In this document: one piece after another, positions 24,759 through 32,922 of the stretch | Numbering within the stretch: position 1 is the first letter of the stretch | Layout of the letters: each line of letters begins with the position of its first letter | Assembly (NCBI GenBank): GCA_040752595.1 | Contig: JBFMGX010000006.1 | Span: 1 to 64,000 of the forward strand | DNA from: Candidatus Zixiibacteriota bacterium | GTDB taxonomy: Bacteria; Zixibacteria; MSB-5A5; WJJR01 | Direction: 5' to 3' | DNA length: 64,000 bases | Position numbers and translations under genes: made by a program | The notes under the pieces: generated by a model | What the model was told of the DNA's origin: nothing | What the model saw: only the letters and a program-made list of their open reading frames with translations | Database searches by the model: none

Positions 24759-25619
24759 TCAGCGCTCGCCGGGGCCGATGCCCCAGTGCAGCTTCTCGCG
24801 CAAGACCCTCAGGAAGGAACGATCGGCAAAGTCGACCAGAAGCGCGTCATGCGGGGACTTTCCGATTTCCACCGTGACACCTTCGCCCAAGTGGCGTGCC
24901 AACTGGCCATCCACGGTCAGCATCGCCGGGCCAGCCACGGACCTGACGGTGACCTGAAGCCGGTCGGCCGCCGCGAAGACCATCGGCCGTTGGGCCAGTG
25001 TATGTGGGGAGATCGGCGCCATGACGAATCCCTGCATGGTCGGCATCATGATCGGTCCCCCGACGGAGAGGGCGTATGCGGTCGAACCGGTTGGGGTGGC
25101 GACGATGAGTCCGTCGCCGGCGATCTCGCTGAGGAATTCGCCATTGAGGTGAACCCGCAGCGTGACGATCCGGGCGATCCCACCCTTGTCGAGGACGACG
25201 TCGTTGAGCCCTGACCAACGCTCACCGCCGCCGGACTCGGAAACTTCGAGCATCATCCTCCGTTCAATAAAGAAATCGCCGGCACGAATCCGATCGAGCG
25301 CCCCGATGACGTCGGTGGGATAGACCACCGTGAGGAAGCCGAGCGATCCGAGGTGAATACCCAGGACCGGGATGCCGGATTCAGCGACGGTTCGCGCCGA
25401 GGTCAGAATCGTCCCGTCACCGCCGAGCGCCAGAAGCAAGTCGATGCGATTCGCGAAGAGGTCCTTCGGCGCCGACGCAAAGTCGGGCGTGCGGACCATG
25501 TCGATCCGGTGTTGCGCCACGATGGGCCAATCAGCGGCCTTGGCCCACCGCTCGATCGTCGACACCGTTTCCTCGGCGTCGGGACGCTGAACGTTGACGA
25601 TGATGCCCAGGCGTTTCAT
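24759..25619 (-). CDS. nadK: NAD kinase
   Basis: The 286-residue enzyme makes NADP from NAD and ATP. It shows the GGDGT motif (66-70), the LGIHLGSLGFLT segment, the NDVVLDKGG loop and the GDGLIVATPTGSTAYALSVGGPIM catalytic block. ATG 25619 is preceded by GAGG at good distance. It is the last gene of the housekeeping run rny-ymdB-folD-xseA-xseB-polyprenyl synthase, but a palindromic repeat fills the gap to the synthase gene. Confidence 0.95.
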   Translation of the reverse strand: MKRLGIIVNVQRPDAEETVSTIERWAKAADWPIVAQHRIDMVRTPDFASAPKDLFANRIDLLLALGGDGTILTSARTVAESGIPVLGIHLGSLGFLTVVYPTDVIGALDRIRAGDFFIERRMMLEVSESGGGERWSGLNDVVLDKGGIARIVTLRVHLNGEFLSEIAGDGLIVATPTGSTAYALSVGGPIMMPTMQGFVMAPISPHTLAQRPMVFAAADRLQVTVRSVAGPAMLTVDGQLARHLGEGVTVEIGKSPHDALLVDFADRSFLRVLREKLHWGIGPGER

Positions 25620-25632
25620 GGTCCGTATCCTC

Positions 25633-25701
25633 GTAGGGGCGACCGGTTGGGTCGCCCACCCCCCTCGGGGGGTAAAGGGCGAGGCAGCGCCTCGCCCCTA
25701 C
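25633..25701. repeat. palindromic repeat between the polyprenyl synthase gene and nadK
   Basis: GTAGGGGCGACCGG...GGTCGCCCACC, CCCCTCGGGGGG and GGGCGAGGCAGCGCCTCGCCCCTAC form nested palindromes. The outer arms GTAGGGGCGA and TCGCCCCTAC pair. It is distinct from the CCTCTCCC family. Confidence 0.8.
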
Positions 25702-25714
25702 AGATAACAATCGG

Positions 25715-26608
25715 TTAACGGTCGCGTTCGATCACGAAATCGGCCAACGCCAGCAGAATCGCCGGATCGCCGGGATACGATGTGAGGGCCGTCTTCGCTT
25801 CGGCAACCAATCTTGCGGCATGGCGGCAGGCGGTATCATTCCCCACCGCGGCCGGATACGTGACCTTCTGATGCTTCAGGTCCGAGCCGGTCGGTTTCCC
25901 GAGCGCCTCGGCACTCTGCGTCAGTTCCAGAAGATCATCGATGATCTGAAACGCCAGACCCAAGGGGCGGCCATAGCCGTCCAATTGCCGCTGGGTCGGC
26001 TCATCGGCACCGGCCATCATGCCACCGGCGACAATGGCAGCGGCAATGAGCGCTCCCGTCTTGCGTCGGTGGATGTCGACGACCAGTTTCTCGGTTGGGA
26101 CCTCGCCCTCGGCATCGAGGTCGGCCATCTGTCCGCCGGCCATGCCATCGGCGCCGATGGCACGGGCGATCAGGGCGGTGATCTCCGGCGTGGCGAAGTG
26201 CGCCAAGAGCTCGAATGCCGTAGCCTGCAGGGCATCACCGGCCAACAGGGCTGTGGCCTCGTCAAAGGCCACATGGACGGTGGCACGGCCGCGACGCGTG
26301 TCATCGTCGTCCATGCATGGGAGGTCATCGTGGACCAGCGAGTAGGTATGCAGCATCTCCAAGGACGCCGCCACGGGATAGATCGCCTCCCCCTGTCCGC
26401 GCAGCGATTGGAAGCCGGCCACGGCCAAGACAGGACGCAGGCGTTTGCCCTCGCCCAAGGCGGCATAGCGCATCGCTGCCCACAGACGGGACTGTACCGC
26501 CGCCGATTCCGGGAGCCAGCGTTCGAGCTCGGCTTCGATGCGCCGCCGTTCGCGTTCCCAGAAGTCGCGCAGAGAATTCATGACCGGTCGCGCCTGCGCC
26601 AGCGACAC
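25715..26608 (-). CDS. ispA: polyprenyl synthetase (geranyl/farnesyl diphosphate synthase type)
   Basis: GTG 26608 follows a GGAG six bases away and comes one base after the xseB stop, so this start is favoured over ATG 26581. The 297-residue enzyme shows GEGKRLRP, the first Asp-rich motif HDDLPCMDDDDTRRGRAT, GDALQATAFELL and the second motif FQIIDDLLE. The last aspartate of the usual DDxxD is Glu. It condenses isopentenyl diphosphate with allylic diphosphates for quinone, lipid-carrier or similar isoprenoid chains. The chain length cannot be read safely. Confidence 0.9.
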   Translation of the reverse strand: MSLAQARPVMNSLRDFWERERRRIEAELERWLPESAAVQSRLWAAMRYAALGEGKRLRPVLAVAGFQSLRGQGEAIYPVAASLEMLHTYSLVHDDLPCMDDDDTRRGRATVHVAFDEATALLAGDALQATAFELLAHFATPEITALIARAIGADGMAGGQMADLDAEGEVPTEKLVVDIHRRKTGALIAAAIVAGGMMAGADEPTQRQLDGYGRPLGLAFQIIDDLLELTQSAEALGKPTGSDLKHQKVTYPAAVGNDTACRHAARLVAEAKTALTSYPGDPAILLALADFVIERDR

Positions 26609-26609
26609 A

Positions 26610-26855
26610 TCATTCTCCTTCAGCCGGGGTCACCGCGCTCTCGGCATTCAACTGCTCGATGCGCTGCTGGGCCGCGGTCAGCTTCTCGCCGCAGACACGG
26701 ACCAAGGCGATCCCCTCGGTATAAAGGGTCAACGCCTCCTCCAGAGGAACGTCGCCGGACTCCAGCGTCTCGACGATCTCTTGCAGGCGCGCAAAGGCAT
26801 CCTCGAACTTCTGCGGCGCAGAAGTGACGTTCGGTCCTTGGTTCGTGGTGGCCAT
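26610..26855 (-). CDS. xseB: exodeoxyribonuclease VII small subunit
   Basis: The 81-residue helical protein has FEDAFARLQEIVETLESGDVPLEEALTLYTEG, the XseB hallmark. It lies between xseA and the polyprenyl synthase gene, the classic xseA-xseB-ispA order. Together with XseA it digests single-stranded DNA from both ends. Confidence 0.95.
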   Translation of the reverse strand: MATTNQGPNVTSAPQKFEDAFARLQEIVETLESGDVPLEEALTLYTEGIALVRVCGEKLTAAQQRIEQLNAESAVTPAEGE

Positions 26856-26913
26856 GTGAGAGGATACTATCGGTCCTTCGGCCGCTTGGCAACACCTTTC
26901 ACTTTCGCGGTCT

Positions 26914-26933
26914 CAAGGGGCTAAAGCCCCTTG
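26914..26933. repeat. 20-bp CAAGGGGCTAAAGCCCCTTG palindrome at the xseA stop codon
   Basis: The palindrome encodes the last codons of xseA and its loop supplies the TAG stop (26923-26921). A close relative lies at 1042-1061 and a third inside 9502-9587. No T run follows on the minus strand. Confidence 0.7.
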
Positions 26934-28192
26934 TCCTCGGTTTGGGCCGCCGGTGGGACATGGGTCGATGTCACCTTTGAAGTTATGGTCCCCACGCTCA
27001 GGCGTGTCTCCAGAAGCTGTCCGGAACTCACCGCCGAGGCGTCGCGCAACGGGACATTGTCGCCCCGCCGACGTGTAATGGAATACCCGCGTCGCAGGAC
27101 CCCTTCGGGGGACAGTGCATCCAATCGACTGCCGACAGCACTGAGACGTTCCCGTCCCTGCTGAAGTCGGAGGTCGATGGCGCGCTGCAAGCGGTCGTGT
27201 GTGTCGTCCAGGCGCTGGGACCATTGCTGCAGAAGATCGGCGGGGCGCCGCATCGCATGTGACAGGCGCAGCCGTTCCCAGTGCTGGCGCCGCGATCCGA
27301 CGATGGCATTCACCGCGCGCAGAAGACCGTGCGCCAGATTCGGGAGGTCCCTCTGCGCACGAACCCAGCCTTCCGTGACGATCTGTGCGGCCGCGGTCGG
27401 CGTGGCGGCACGCATGTCGGCCACCATGTCGGCGATCGTGTAGTCGACTTCATGTCCCACGGCCGAGATCACCGGCAGGCGCGATGCGGCGATGGCGCGG
27501 GCGACCGTTTCCTCGTTGAACGGCCACAGATCCTCCAGCGAGCCGCCGCCTCGACCGACGATCAGAACTTCGACATCGTCACGGGCATTGAGCCGCTCAA
27601 TGGCGCGAACAATCTCCTCTCTGGCTCCTTCCCCCTGGACGCGCGCGGGACAGAGAACGATCCGCATCCCCGGGTGACGCTCGCCGATCGTGCGCGTGAT
27701 GTCGACGAATGCGGCCCCGGTGGGCGATGTGACCACTCCCACGGTACTTGGGAAAACCGGGAGCGGGCGCTTGCGCTCCGGCTCGAAGAGTCCTTCGCGC
27801 AGCAGTTTCTCCTTCAGTTTCTGAAAGGCGATCTCCAGCGGTCCGATTCCGACGGTGATAATCTGGGAGGCGACCAATTGGTAGGTCCCCTGAGGCGGAT
27901 AGACAGTCAACTGCCCGAAGGCGCGCACGCGCAGGCCATCGGTCGGTTCGAACCCCAGCCGTTGGCCCATGCCGCGCCACATCACGCAGCGCAGTGCCGC
28001 CGCCTCGTCTTTCAGAGAGAAATAGCGATGGCCGGAAGTATGCAGCTTGTAGTTCGAGATTTCCCCTTCGACCCAGATCGGCCCGATGGTCTCCTCAAGG
28101 ACCCCTTTGATGATCTGGGTGATCTCGCCAATCCGGTAGATCTTGTCCGGGTGGGTGATGACGGGCAGATTGCCTGAGCCGTGCGAAACCAT
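26921..28192 (-). CDS. xseA: exodeoxyribonuclease VII large subunit
   Basis: The 423-residue protein has an N-terminal OB domain (VEGEISNYKLHTSGHRYFSLKDE), then the catalytic core with VGVVTSPTGAAFVDI, GRGGGSLEDLWPFNEE, VISAVGHEVDYTIADMVADMRAATPTAAA, and a long coiled-coil C-terminus ending in RGYSI. It is the nuclease subunit of ExoVII. The stop codon falls inside a palindrome. Confidence 0.95.
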   Translation of the reverse strand: MVSHGSGNLPVITHPDKIYRIGEITQIIKGVLEETIGPIWVEGEISNYKLHTSGHRYFSLKDEAAALRCVMWRGMGQRLGFEPTDGLRVRAFGQLTVYPPQGTYQLVASQIITVGIGPLEIAFQKLKEKLLREGLFEPERKRPLPVFPSTVGVVTSPTGAAFVDITRTIGERHPGMRIVLCPARVQGEGAREEIVRAIERLNARDDVEVLIVGRGGGSLEDLWPFNEETVARAIAASRLPVISAVGHEVDYTIADMVADMRAATPTAAAQIVTEGWVRAQRDLPNLAHGLLRAVNAIVGSRRQHWERLRLSHAMRRPADLLQQWSQRLDDTHDRLQRAIDLRLQQGRERLSAVGSRLDALSPEGVLRRGYSITRRRGDNVPLRDASAVSSGQLLETRLSVGTITSKVTSTHVPPAAQTEDKGL

Positions 28193-28220
28193 CGAGATTG
28201 TCCCACACTCGGTGCCGCGA

Positions 28221-28273
28221 TGTCATTCCGAGCGACTTGTCCCGAACGAAGTTGATGGAAGCGAGGAATCTGT
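28221..28273. repeat. TGTCATTCCGAG...GAGGAATCTG repeat overlapping the end of folD
   Basis: The motif TGTCATTCCGAGCGACTTGT at 28221 and GCGAGGAATCTGTTG at 28261 belong to a repeat type also present, in diverged form, inside the element at 61102-61278 (TGTCATTCTGAG...GAAGAATCTGCTGT). Here it contains the folD stop codon. Confidence 0.65.
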
Positions 28274-29167
28274 TGTTGTTCCGCGTCGCACGAGCCAGTC
28301 CTCGGCGGCGGTGACGGTGTTTTGCAGCAGCATGGCCACGGTCATCGGGCCGACGCCGCCGGGGACCGGCGTGATCGCTCCAGCCACTTCGGATACCGAT
28401 GGGAAATGCGCATCACCGACCCAACGGTATCCCTTCGGTGCGGCGGGATCGGCGATGCGGTTGGAGCCGACATCGATCACGGTCGCGCCCGGTTTGACCA
28501 TGTCGCCGGTGATCATCTCGGCCTGCCCCATGGCCAGAATGAGAATGTCAGCGCGTTTTGTGTGCGCAGCCAGATCGCGTGTGCGACTGTGACAGAGCGT
28601 GACCGTGGCATCACCGCGCGCCGATTTCAATGATAACAGAATTGACAATGGACGACCCACGATGTTGCCGCGCCCGAGCACGACGACTTCGGCGCCGGGG
28701 ATGCGGACTTGGGCGTGGACCAGTAATTCCACAATCCCCGCGGGTGTGCACGGGAGCATCTTGCCATGACCCAGCGTCAGAGCCCCGACGTTGAACGGGT
28801 GAAATCCGTCGACGTCTTTGGCCGGATCGATCTGCGCCACCAGCGCGGCTTCATCCAGTCCGGCGGGAAGCGGCGATTGGATGATATAGCCGTGCAGTTC
28901 AGCCCGCGCGTTCAGTTCATCGACCAGTGCCGCCAACTCGGCCTGGGAGGTCGACGCCGGACGGTGGATGATCTCCGAGGCGATACCGATCTCCTCGGCG
29001 GTTTTCTTCTTGGTGCCGACATAAGAAACTGAAGCGGGATTGTCGCCAACGAGGACAGCGGCCAGGCGGGGATGGACACCGTGCCGTTTCAACGCCGCAA
29101 TGCGCGGCGACAATGCCGCTCTCACTTGTGCGGCAATCGCCTTACCATCGATGATGCGGGCGGGCAT
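28223..29167 (-). CDS. folD: bifunctional methylenetetrahydrofolate dehydrogenase/cyclohydrolase
   Basis: The 314-residue enzyme interconverts methylene-, methenyl- and formyl-THF. It shows SYVGTKKK with catalytic lysine, GYIIQSPLPAGLD, DVDGFHPFNVGAL, the P-C-T-P-AG motif, VVLGRGNIVGRPLS and the final VTPVPGGVGPMTVAMLLQNT. The normal family end is near WLVRR (295). The last 19 residues are encoded by a dispersed repeat and are rich in Ser and Thr. The gene starts six bases after ymdB. Confidence 0.95.
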   Translation of the reverse strand: MPARIIDGKAIAAQVRAALSPRIAALKRHGVHPRLAAVLVGDNPASVSYVGTKKKTAEEIGIASEIIHRPASTSQAELAALVDELNARAELHGYIIQSPLPAGLDEAALVAQIDPAKDVDGFHPFNVGALTLGHGKMLPCTPAGIVELLVHAQVRIPGAEVVVLGRGNIVGRPLSILLSLKSARGDATVTLCHSRTRDLAAHTKRADILILAMGQAEMITGDMVKPGATVIDVGSNRIADPAAPKGYRWVGDAHFPSVSEVAGAITPVPGGVGPMTVAMLLQNTVTAAEDWLVRRGTTTDSSLPSTSFGTSRSE

Positions 29168-29173
29168 AATATG

Positions 29174-30043
29174 TCAGACATCATTCGGCGGGACCGGGCA
29201 CGGGTCGACTTCTGTGACCTCGCGTGGCGGCAGGCCGAAGTACTCGCGCACCGATTGCTTGCCATCATAGTCGAGACGGAAGCGCTCGATGGAGCGCGCC
29301 CGTCCCGAGGATTCGTCGATGTCCACGACGACGCCGCACATCTTGATGTCGCCGTCGGCCATCTGGAACTTGTGCGGCAGGCCGGTGAGAAAGCGCTTGA
29401 TCGCGTCCTGCGGTCGGACCCAGAGGACCGAATCGTGCGGTCCGGTCATTCCGGCATCGGTGAGATATGCCGTGCCCTCGGGCAGGATACGTTCATCCGC
29501 GGTCTGTACATGCGTGTGCGTGCCGATCACCGCCGAGACCCGACCATCGAGATAGTAGGCGAGGGCCTGCTTCTCCGACGTCGCCTCGGCATGGAAATCG
29601 ACGAAGATGATCGGCGTCTGCTCGCGCAGTCGCGCCACCTCGCGGTCGGCGATCTGGAAGGGGCAGTCGATCTCCTTCATGTAGACGCGACCCTGGAGGT
29701 TGAGGACGGCGACCGGAACACCCGATGCGGTCGGCACGACGATCGACCCATGGCCGGGGACACCCGGCGGGTAGTTGGCGGGGCGTAACAATCGCGCCTC
29801 GGCATTGAGCAACTGGGCGGCATCGGGACGGTCCCAGATGTGATTGCCCGACGTCTGCACATCGATGCCGTAGGTGAACAACTTCTCGGACATTTCCGCC
29901 GTGATGCCATATCCGCCCGCGGCGTTCTCGACGTTGGCGACGACGAAGTCGATCTCATACTTGCGCTTGAACCCCCACAGCAACTGCGACACGACCCAGC
30001 GTCCGGGCCGTCCCGTGATATCGGCGATGAAGAGGAGTTTCAT
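29174..30043 (-). CDS. ymdB: YmdB-family metallophosphoesterase (TIGR00282)
   Basis: The 289-residue protein begins MKLLFIADITGRPGRW and has the binuclear-metal motifs D-x-G, VANVENAAGGYGIT, SGNHIWD, VDFHAEATSEK and VIGTHTHVQTADE. Members hydrolyse 2',3'-cyclic nucleotides. The gene follows RNase Y, an association seen in many bacteria and consistent with a role in RNA turnover. Confidence 0.93.
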   Translation of the reverse strand: MKLLFIADITGRPGRWVVSQLLWGFKRKYEIDFVVANVENAAGGYGITAEMSEKLFTYGIDVQTSGNHIWDRPDAAQLLNAEARLLRPANYPPGVPGHGSIVVPTASGVPVAVLNLQGRVYMKEIDCPFQIADREVARLREQTPIIFVDFHAEATSEKQALAYYLDGRVSAVIGTHTHVQTADERILPEGTAYLTDAGMTGPHDSVLWVRPQDAIKRFLTGLPHKFQMADGDIKMCGVVVDIDESSGRARSIERFRLDYDGKQSVREYFGLPPREVTEVDPCPVPPNDV

Positions 30044-30070
30044 GCGTCGTTCTGTCTACAAGGTGCGTGC

Positions 30071-30282
30071 CCGCGATCTTCGATCGCGGTGTCGTTGCGT
30101 CTTGTGCCCATTGTCCCGCTTCGCGGGACCGCGATCAGAGATCGCGGCCACACATTTCCGTGGTGCCAATGCCCAAACCCCTCACCCTAACCCTCTCCCC
30201 GGAGGGGAGAGGGGATCTGACTCCTTCTGTGCTATTCGTCGATCATTGGCATGTCATCGCGTCAGGAGCACAGGGCTCCTGA
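30071..30282. repeat. cluster of three unrelated palindromic repeat families
   Basis: Between rny and ymdB lie two CCGCGATCnnnGATCGCGG palindromes (30071-30089, 30129-30147), a short CCTCTCCC/GGAGGGGAGAGG element (30181-30214) and TCAGGAGCACAGGGCTCCTGA (30262-30282). None has a T run fitting a terminator for rny. No gene fits here. Confidence 0.8.
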
Positions 30283-30299
30283 CCTACGAATGCGTCCCA

Positions 30300-31862
30300 T
30301 CACTTCGCATACTCGACCGCGCGGGTCTCGCGGATCACGGTCACCTTGATCTGGCCGGGGTATTGCATTTCGTTTTGGATCTTCTTGGCGATGTCGCTGG
30401 CCAGCAGTTGCGAGCCGACATCGTCGACGGCGTCATTCTCGACGATCACGCGCACCTCGCGGCCGGCCTGGATGGCGTATGACTTGGCGACGCCGGCGAA
30501 CGAGTCGGCCAGCTCTTCGAGTTTTTCCAGACGCTTGATGTACCCTTCGAGCGGTTCACGGCGCGCCCCGGGGCGGGCGCCGGAGACCGCATCGGCAGCC
30601 ATCACCAGGATCGGGTACGGCGACTCGGCGGGGACATCGCCATGGTGCGCGGCGACGGCGTTGATGACGATCGGATTCTCGTTGTAGCGCTTCAGGAAGT
30701 TGACGCCGATCTCGACATGAGTTCCCTCGGTCTCACGGTCGATCGCCTTGCCGATGTCGTGCAGCAGCCCGCCGCGTTTGGCGATCATTGGGTCGAGCCC
30801 CAGCTCCGCCGCCATCAGGCCGCACAGGGTCGCCACCTCAACGATGTGCGCCAGGACATTCTGGCCGTACGATGTGCGGTAATGCAGCTTGCCCAACAGC
30901 CAGACGATGTCACGGTGCAGGTCGTGAATGCCGACATCAAAGCAGGCCTGCTCGCCGGCCTCGCGGATTTTGACTTCGATTTCCTTCTCGGTCTTGGCGA
31001 CCACCTCCTCGATGCGCGCCGGGTGAATGCGACCGTCGGAGATCAACCGTTCCAGAGCCAGACGGGCGATTTCGCGTCGCACCGGATCGAAGGCGGAGAG
31101 GATTACCGCTTCCGGGGTATCGTCGACGACGACATCGACGCCGGTGGCAGTCTCGAAGGAGCGGATATTGCGCCCCTCACGGCCGATGATGCGTCCCTTC
31201 ATCTCATCCGAGGGGAGATTGACGACCGAAACGGTCGTCTCCACGGCATGATCGGCGGCGCAGCGGTAGATCGCCTTGGTGATGATCTCGCGCGCTTCCT
31301 TGTCGGCGTTGCGTTCGGCCTCTTCGATGATTTCCTTGGCCATGGTCGCCGCCTCGCGCCGCACCTGCGCTTGGAGATTGTCCATCAGAAGCTGCTTGGC
31401 TTCTTCCGTCGTCATCCCGGCAATGCGTTCGAGTTGTTTGTTCTGGTCGGCGATCAGGTGCTCCAACTCCCCCTCGCGACCGCGGAGCGCCTTCTCCTTC
31501 ACGGAAAGTGCCTTTTCGCGGTTTTGCAGGTCGCGTTCCTTGGTCTGCAGGACGTCGACCTTGCGGTTGAGCGCCTCCTCGCGCTCGGTCTGGCGTTTCT
31601 CGATTTTCTGGAATTCGGTGCGCTTGATCTGCAGTTCGCGCTCGAAATTGACCTTCTGCTTGTACCATTCATCCTTGGCCTCGAGCAGGGCTTCCTTCTT
31701 CTTGATCTCCGCTTCCTTTTCGGCATCGCGGACAAGCTGGGCGGCGACTTCCTCCGCCCGGGCGATCTTGTCGGAGCCAAGCCGACGCGCCGCCAACCAC
31801 CCGAGGAAGGCGAACAGAATCGCCGCGGCGGCCACCGCGACGACGACCCACTGTATCGGCAT
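30300..31862 (-). CDS. rny: ribonuclease Y
   Basis: ATG 31862 has a GGGAGGG site and starts directly before the membrane anchor ([20 protein letters not shown]). Then come a long coiled coil (about 40-200), a KH domain with [13 protein letters not shown] and [13 protein letters not shown], and an HD domain with [10 protein letters not shown]. At about 520 residues it is the normal size. It is a membrane-bound endoribonuclease that initiates mRNA decay. A frame 14 codons longer at 31904 is less likely. Confidence 0.95.
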   Translation of the reverse strand: MPIQWVVVAVAAAAILFAFLGWLAARRLGSDKIARAEEVAAQLVRDAEKEAEIKKKEALLEAKDEWYKQKVNFERELQIKRTEFQKIEKRQTEREEALNRKVDVLQTKERDLQNREKALSVKEKALRGREGELEHLIADQNKQLERIAGMTTEEAKQLLMDNLQAQVRREAATMAKEIIEEAERNADKEAREIITKAIYRCAADHAVETTVSVVNLPSDEMKGRIIGREGRNIRSFETATGVDVVVDDTPEAVILSAFDPVRREIARLALERLISDGRIHPARIEEVVAKTEKEIEVKIREAGEQACFDVGIHDLHRDIVWLLGKLHYRTSYGQNVLAHIVEVATLCGLMAAELGLDPMIAKRGGLLHDIGKAIDRETEGTHVEIGVNFLKRYNENPIVINAVAAHHGDVPAESPYPILVMAADAVSGARPGARREPLEGYIKRLEKLEELADSFAGVAKSYAIQAGREVRVIVENDAVDDVGSQLLASDIAKKIQNEMQYPGQIKVTVIRETRAVEYAK

Positions 31863-31943
31863 ACTGCCCTCCCTGGGACTCAATCGCCAATCGTACCATG
31901 CCACGCCGTCAGGCGGGTCAATGGCAGGCGATGGTCCCGTCGA

Positions 31944-32294
31944 TCAGTTGGCGGCTGGGGAAACGGAGGATGGAGAATCGGAAGGGGTTGAAATGCCCAC
32001 TGTCAGGCGCTCATCAAGCCACTGGGCCATGCTCTGCGCCCGATCCTGAAACACGGAGAGCTTCCGCTCGGCGTCACGCCGTTCGGAAAACAACTCGTCA
32101 GTGATGTTCAACGCCGCCAGAATGGCCACCTTGGCGGTGGATAAGTTGGGTGATCGATCGGCGATCTTGCGCATCGATCGATCCACATAATCGGCCACCC
32201 GCGACATGTACTCCATGTCCGTATCCCCCGCACTGCGAAGGGGATACTCCTCGCCGAATATGCTCACCTTCACCGTTTTGGGCGGCGTGTCCAC
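31944..32294 (-). CDS. zapA: cell division protein ZapA
   Basis: The 116-residue protein begins with the beta-rich KVSIFGEEYPL-R segment and continues with a long helix containing YVDRSMRKIA, KVAILAALNITDELF, the ZapA pattern. It bundles FtsZ filaments at mid-cell. A Ser/Pro-rich tail of about 20 residues is extra. It follows the terminator at 32378-32401 and lies 81 bases before rny. Confidence 0.9.
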   Translation of the reverse strand: MDTPPKTVKVSIFGEEYPLRSAGDTDMEYMSRVADYVDRSMRKIADRSPNLSTAKVAILAALNITDELFSERRDAERKLSVFQDRAQSMAQWLDERLTVGISTPSDSPSSVSPAAN

Positions 32295-32377
32295 AAACTA
32301 TCTCAACCCTGTCATCTGTCAGAAGATCCGATCTGATTCCCGCACCGCGATTTATGTTCAGTACTGCTCCTCCGGAG

Positions 32378-32401
32378 AAAAAAATCCCCCGCGTGCGGGG
32401 G
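32378..32401 (-). terminator. intrinsic terminator after the pheT/zapB-like operon
   Basis: On the minus strand a CCCCCGC-AC-GCGGGGG hairpin (32401-32386) is followed by A then seven T (32384-32378). It lies between the ZapB-like gene and zapA. Confidence 0.85.
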
Positions 32402-32434
32402 AAAGTCAAGATCGATTTTGCCGCCAAAGGACGA

Positions 32435-32686
32435 TCACAACCGGCGTTCGCATTCGCGCACGGACTCGATGAGTCGCTGCAGGCGGACTTTGACCTCGGC
32501 GAGTCGGTCGGGCGAGAGCGTCGGCGGTGGATCGGTGCGCGGGGTCGGCACGGCACGGTCCTTCAACCGCCGCTCCAAGCGCGTCTTCTCTTCGGAGAGC
32601 CGCTGGTTGCTCGCCTCCAGGGAGCCAATCCGCTCCATGGCCCGACGAATCGATTGCTCCAGGCGATCGAGTTCGGCTGTGTCCAT
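32435..32686 (-). CDS. small coiled-coil protein, ZapB-like
   Basis: ATG 32686 gives 83 residues. Residues 1-45 form a heptad-patterned helix (LDRLEQSIRRAMERIGSLEASNQRL) with a second helix after a Pro-rich turn. The position directly before zapA, downstream of pheT, matches the location of zapB-like genes in many bacteria. No enzymatic motif. The longer frame to 32926 is not supported. Confidence 0.65.
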   Translation of the reverse strand: MDTAELDRLEQSIRRAMERIGSLEASNQRLSEEKTRLERRLKDRAVPTPRTDPPPTLSPDRLAEVKVRLQRLIESVRECERRL

Positions 32687-32849
32687 TGCTGTCCGACTTG
32701 GGGCGGACCAAACCCGGATCAAGCTTCGGTTGCGGCCCGCGGAAATCTCCGATCCCAGCTTAATCTTCCACTTTAAGTCTGTCAAGCGGTTTCGCGCGGC
32801 GCGGCACGCATGCCCGATTCGGATCAGATGGAGCACGCACGAAGAGATT

Positions 32850-32903
32850 CCCTCACCTGCTCCGTCCTCCGGACGGAGCGACCTCTCCCGGTGGGAGAGG
32901 TTA
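32850..32903. repeat. CCTCTCCC-family repeat downstream of pheT
   Basis: CCCTCACC, a GCTCCGTCC/GGACGGAGC palindrome, then CTCTCCCGGTGGGAGAGGTTA. It lies in the space between pheT and the ZapB-like gene. Confidence 0.85.
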
Positions 32904-32922
32904 CACGCCCTCTTTCCTCTGG

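Noticed and set aside
32295-32434. 6S RNA gene next to zapA, as in gammaproteobacteria
   Set aside because: No long, bulged hairpin is present; the region is explained by a terminator and a short leader.
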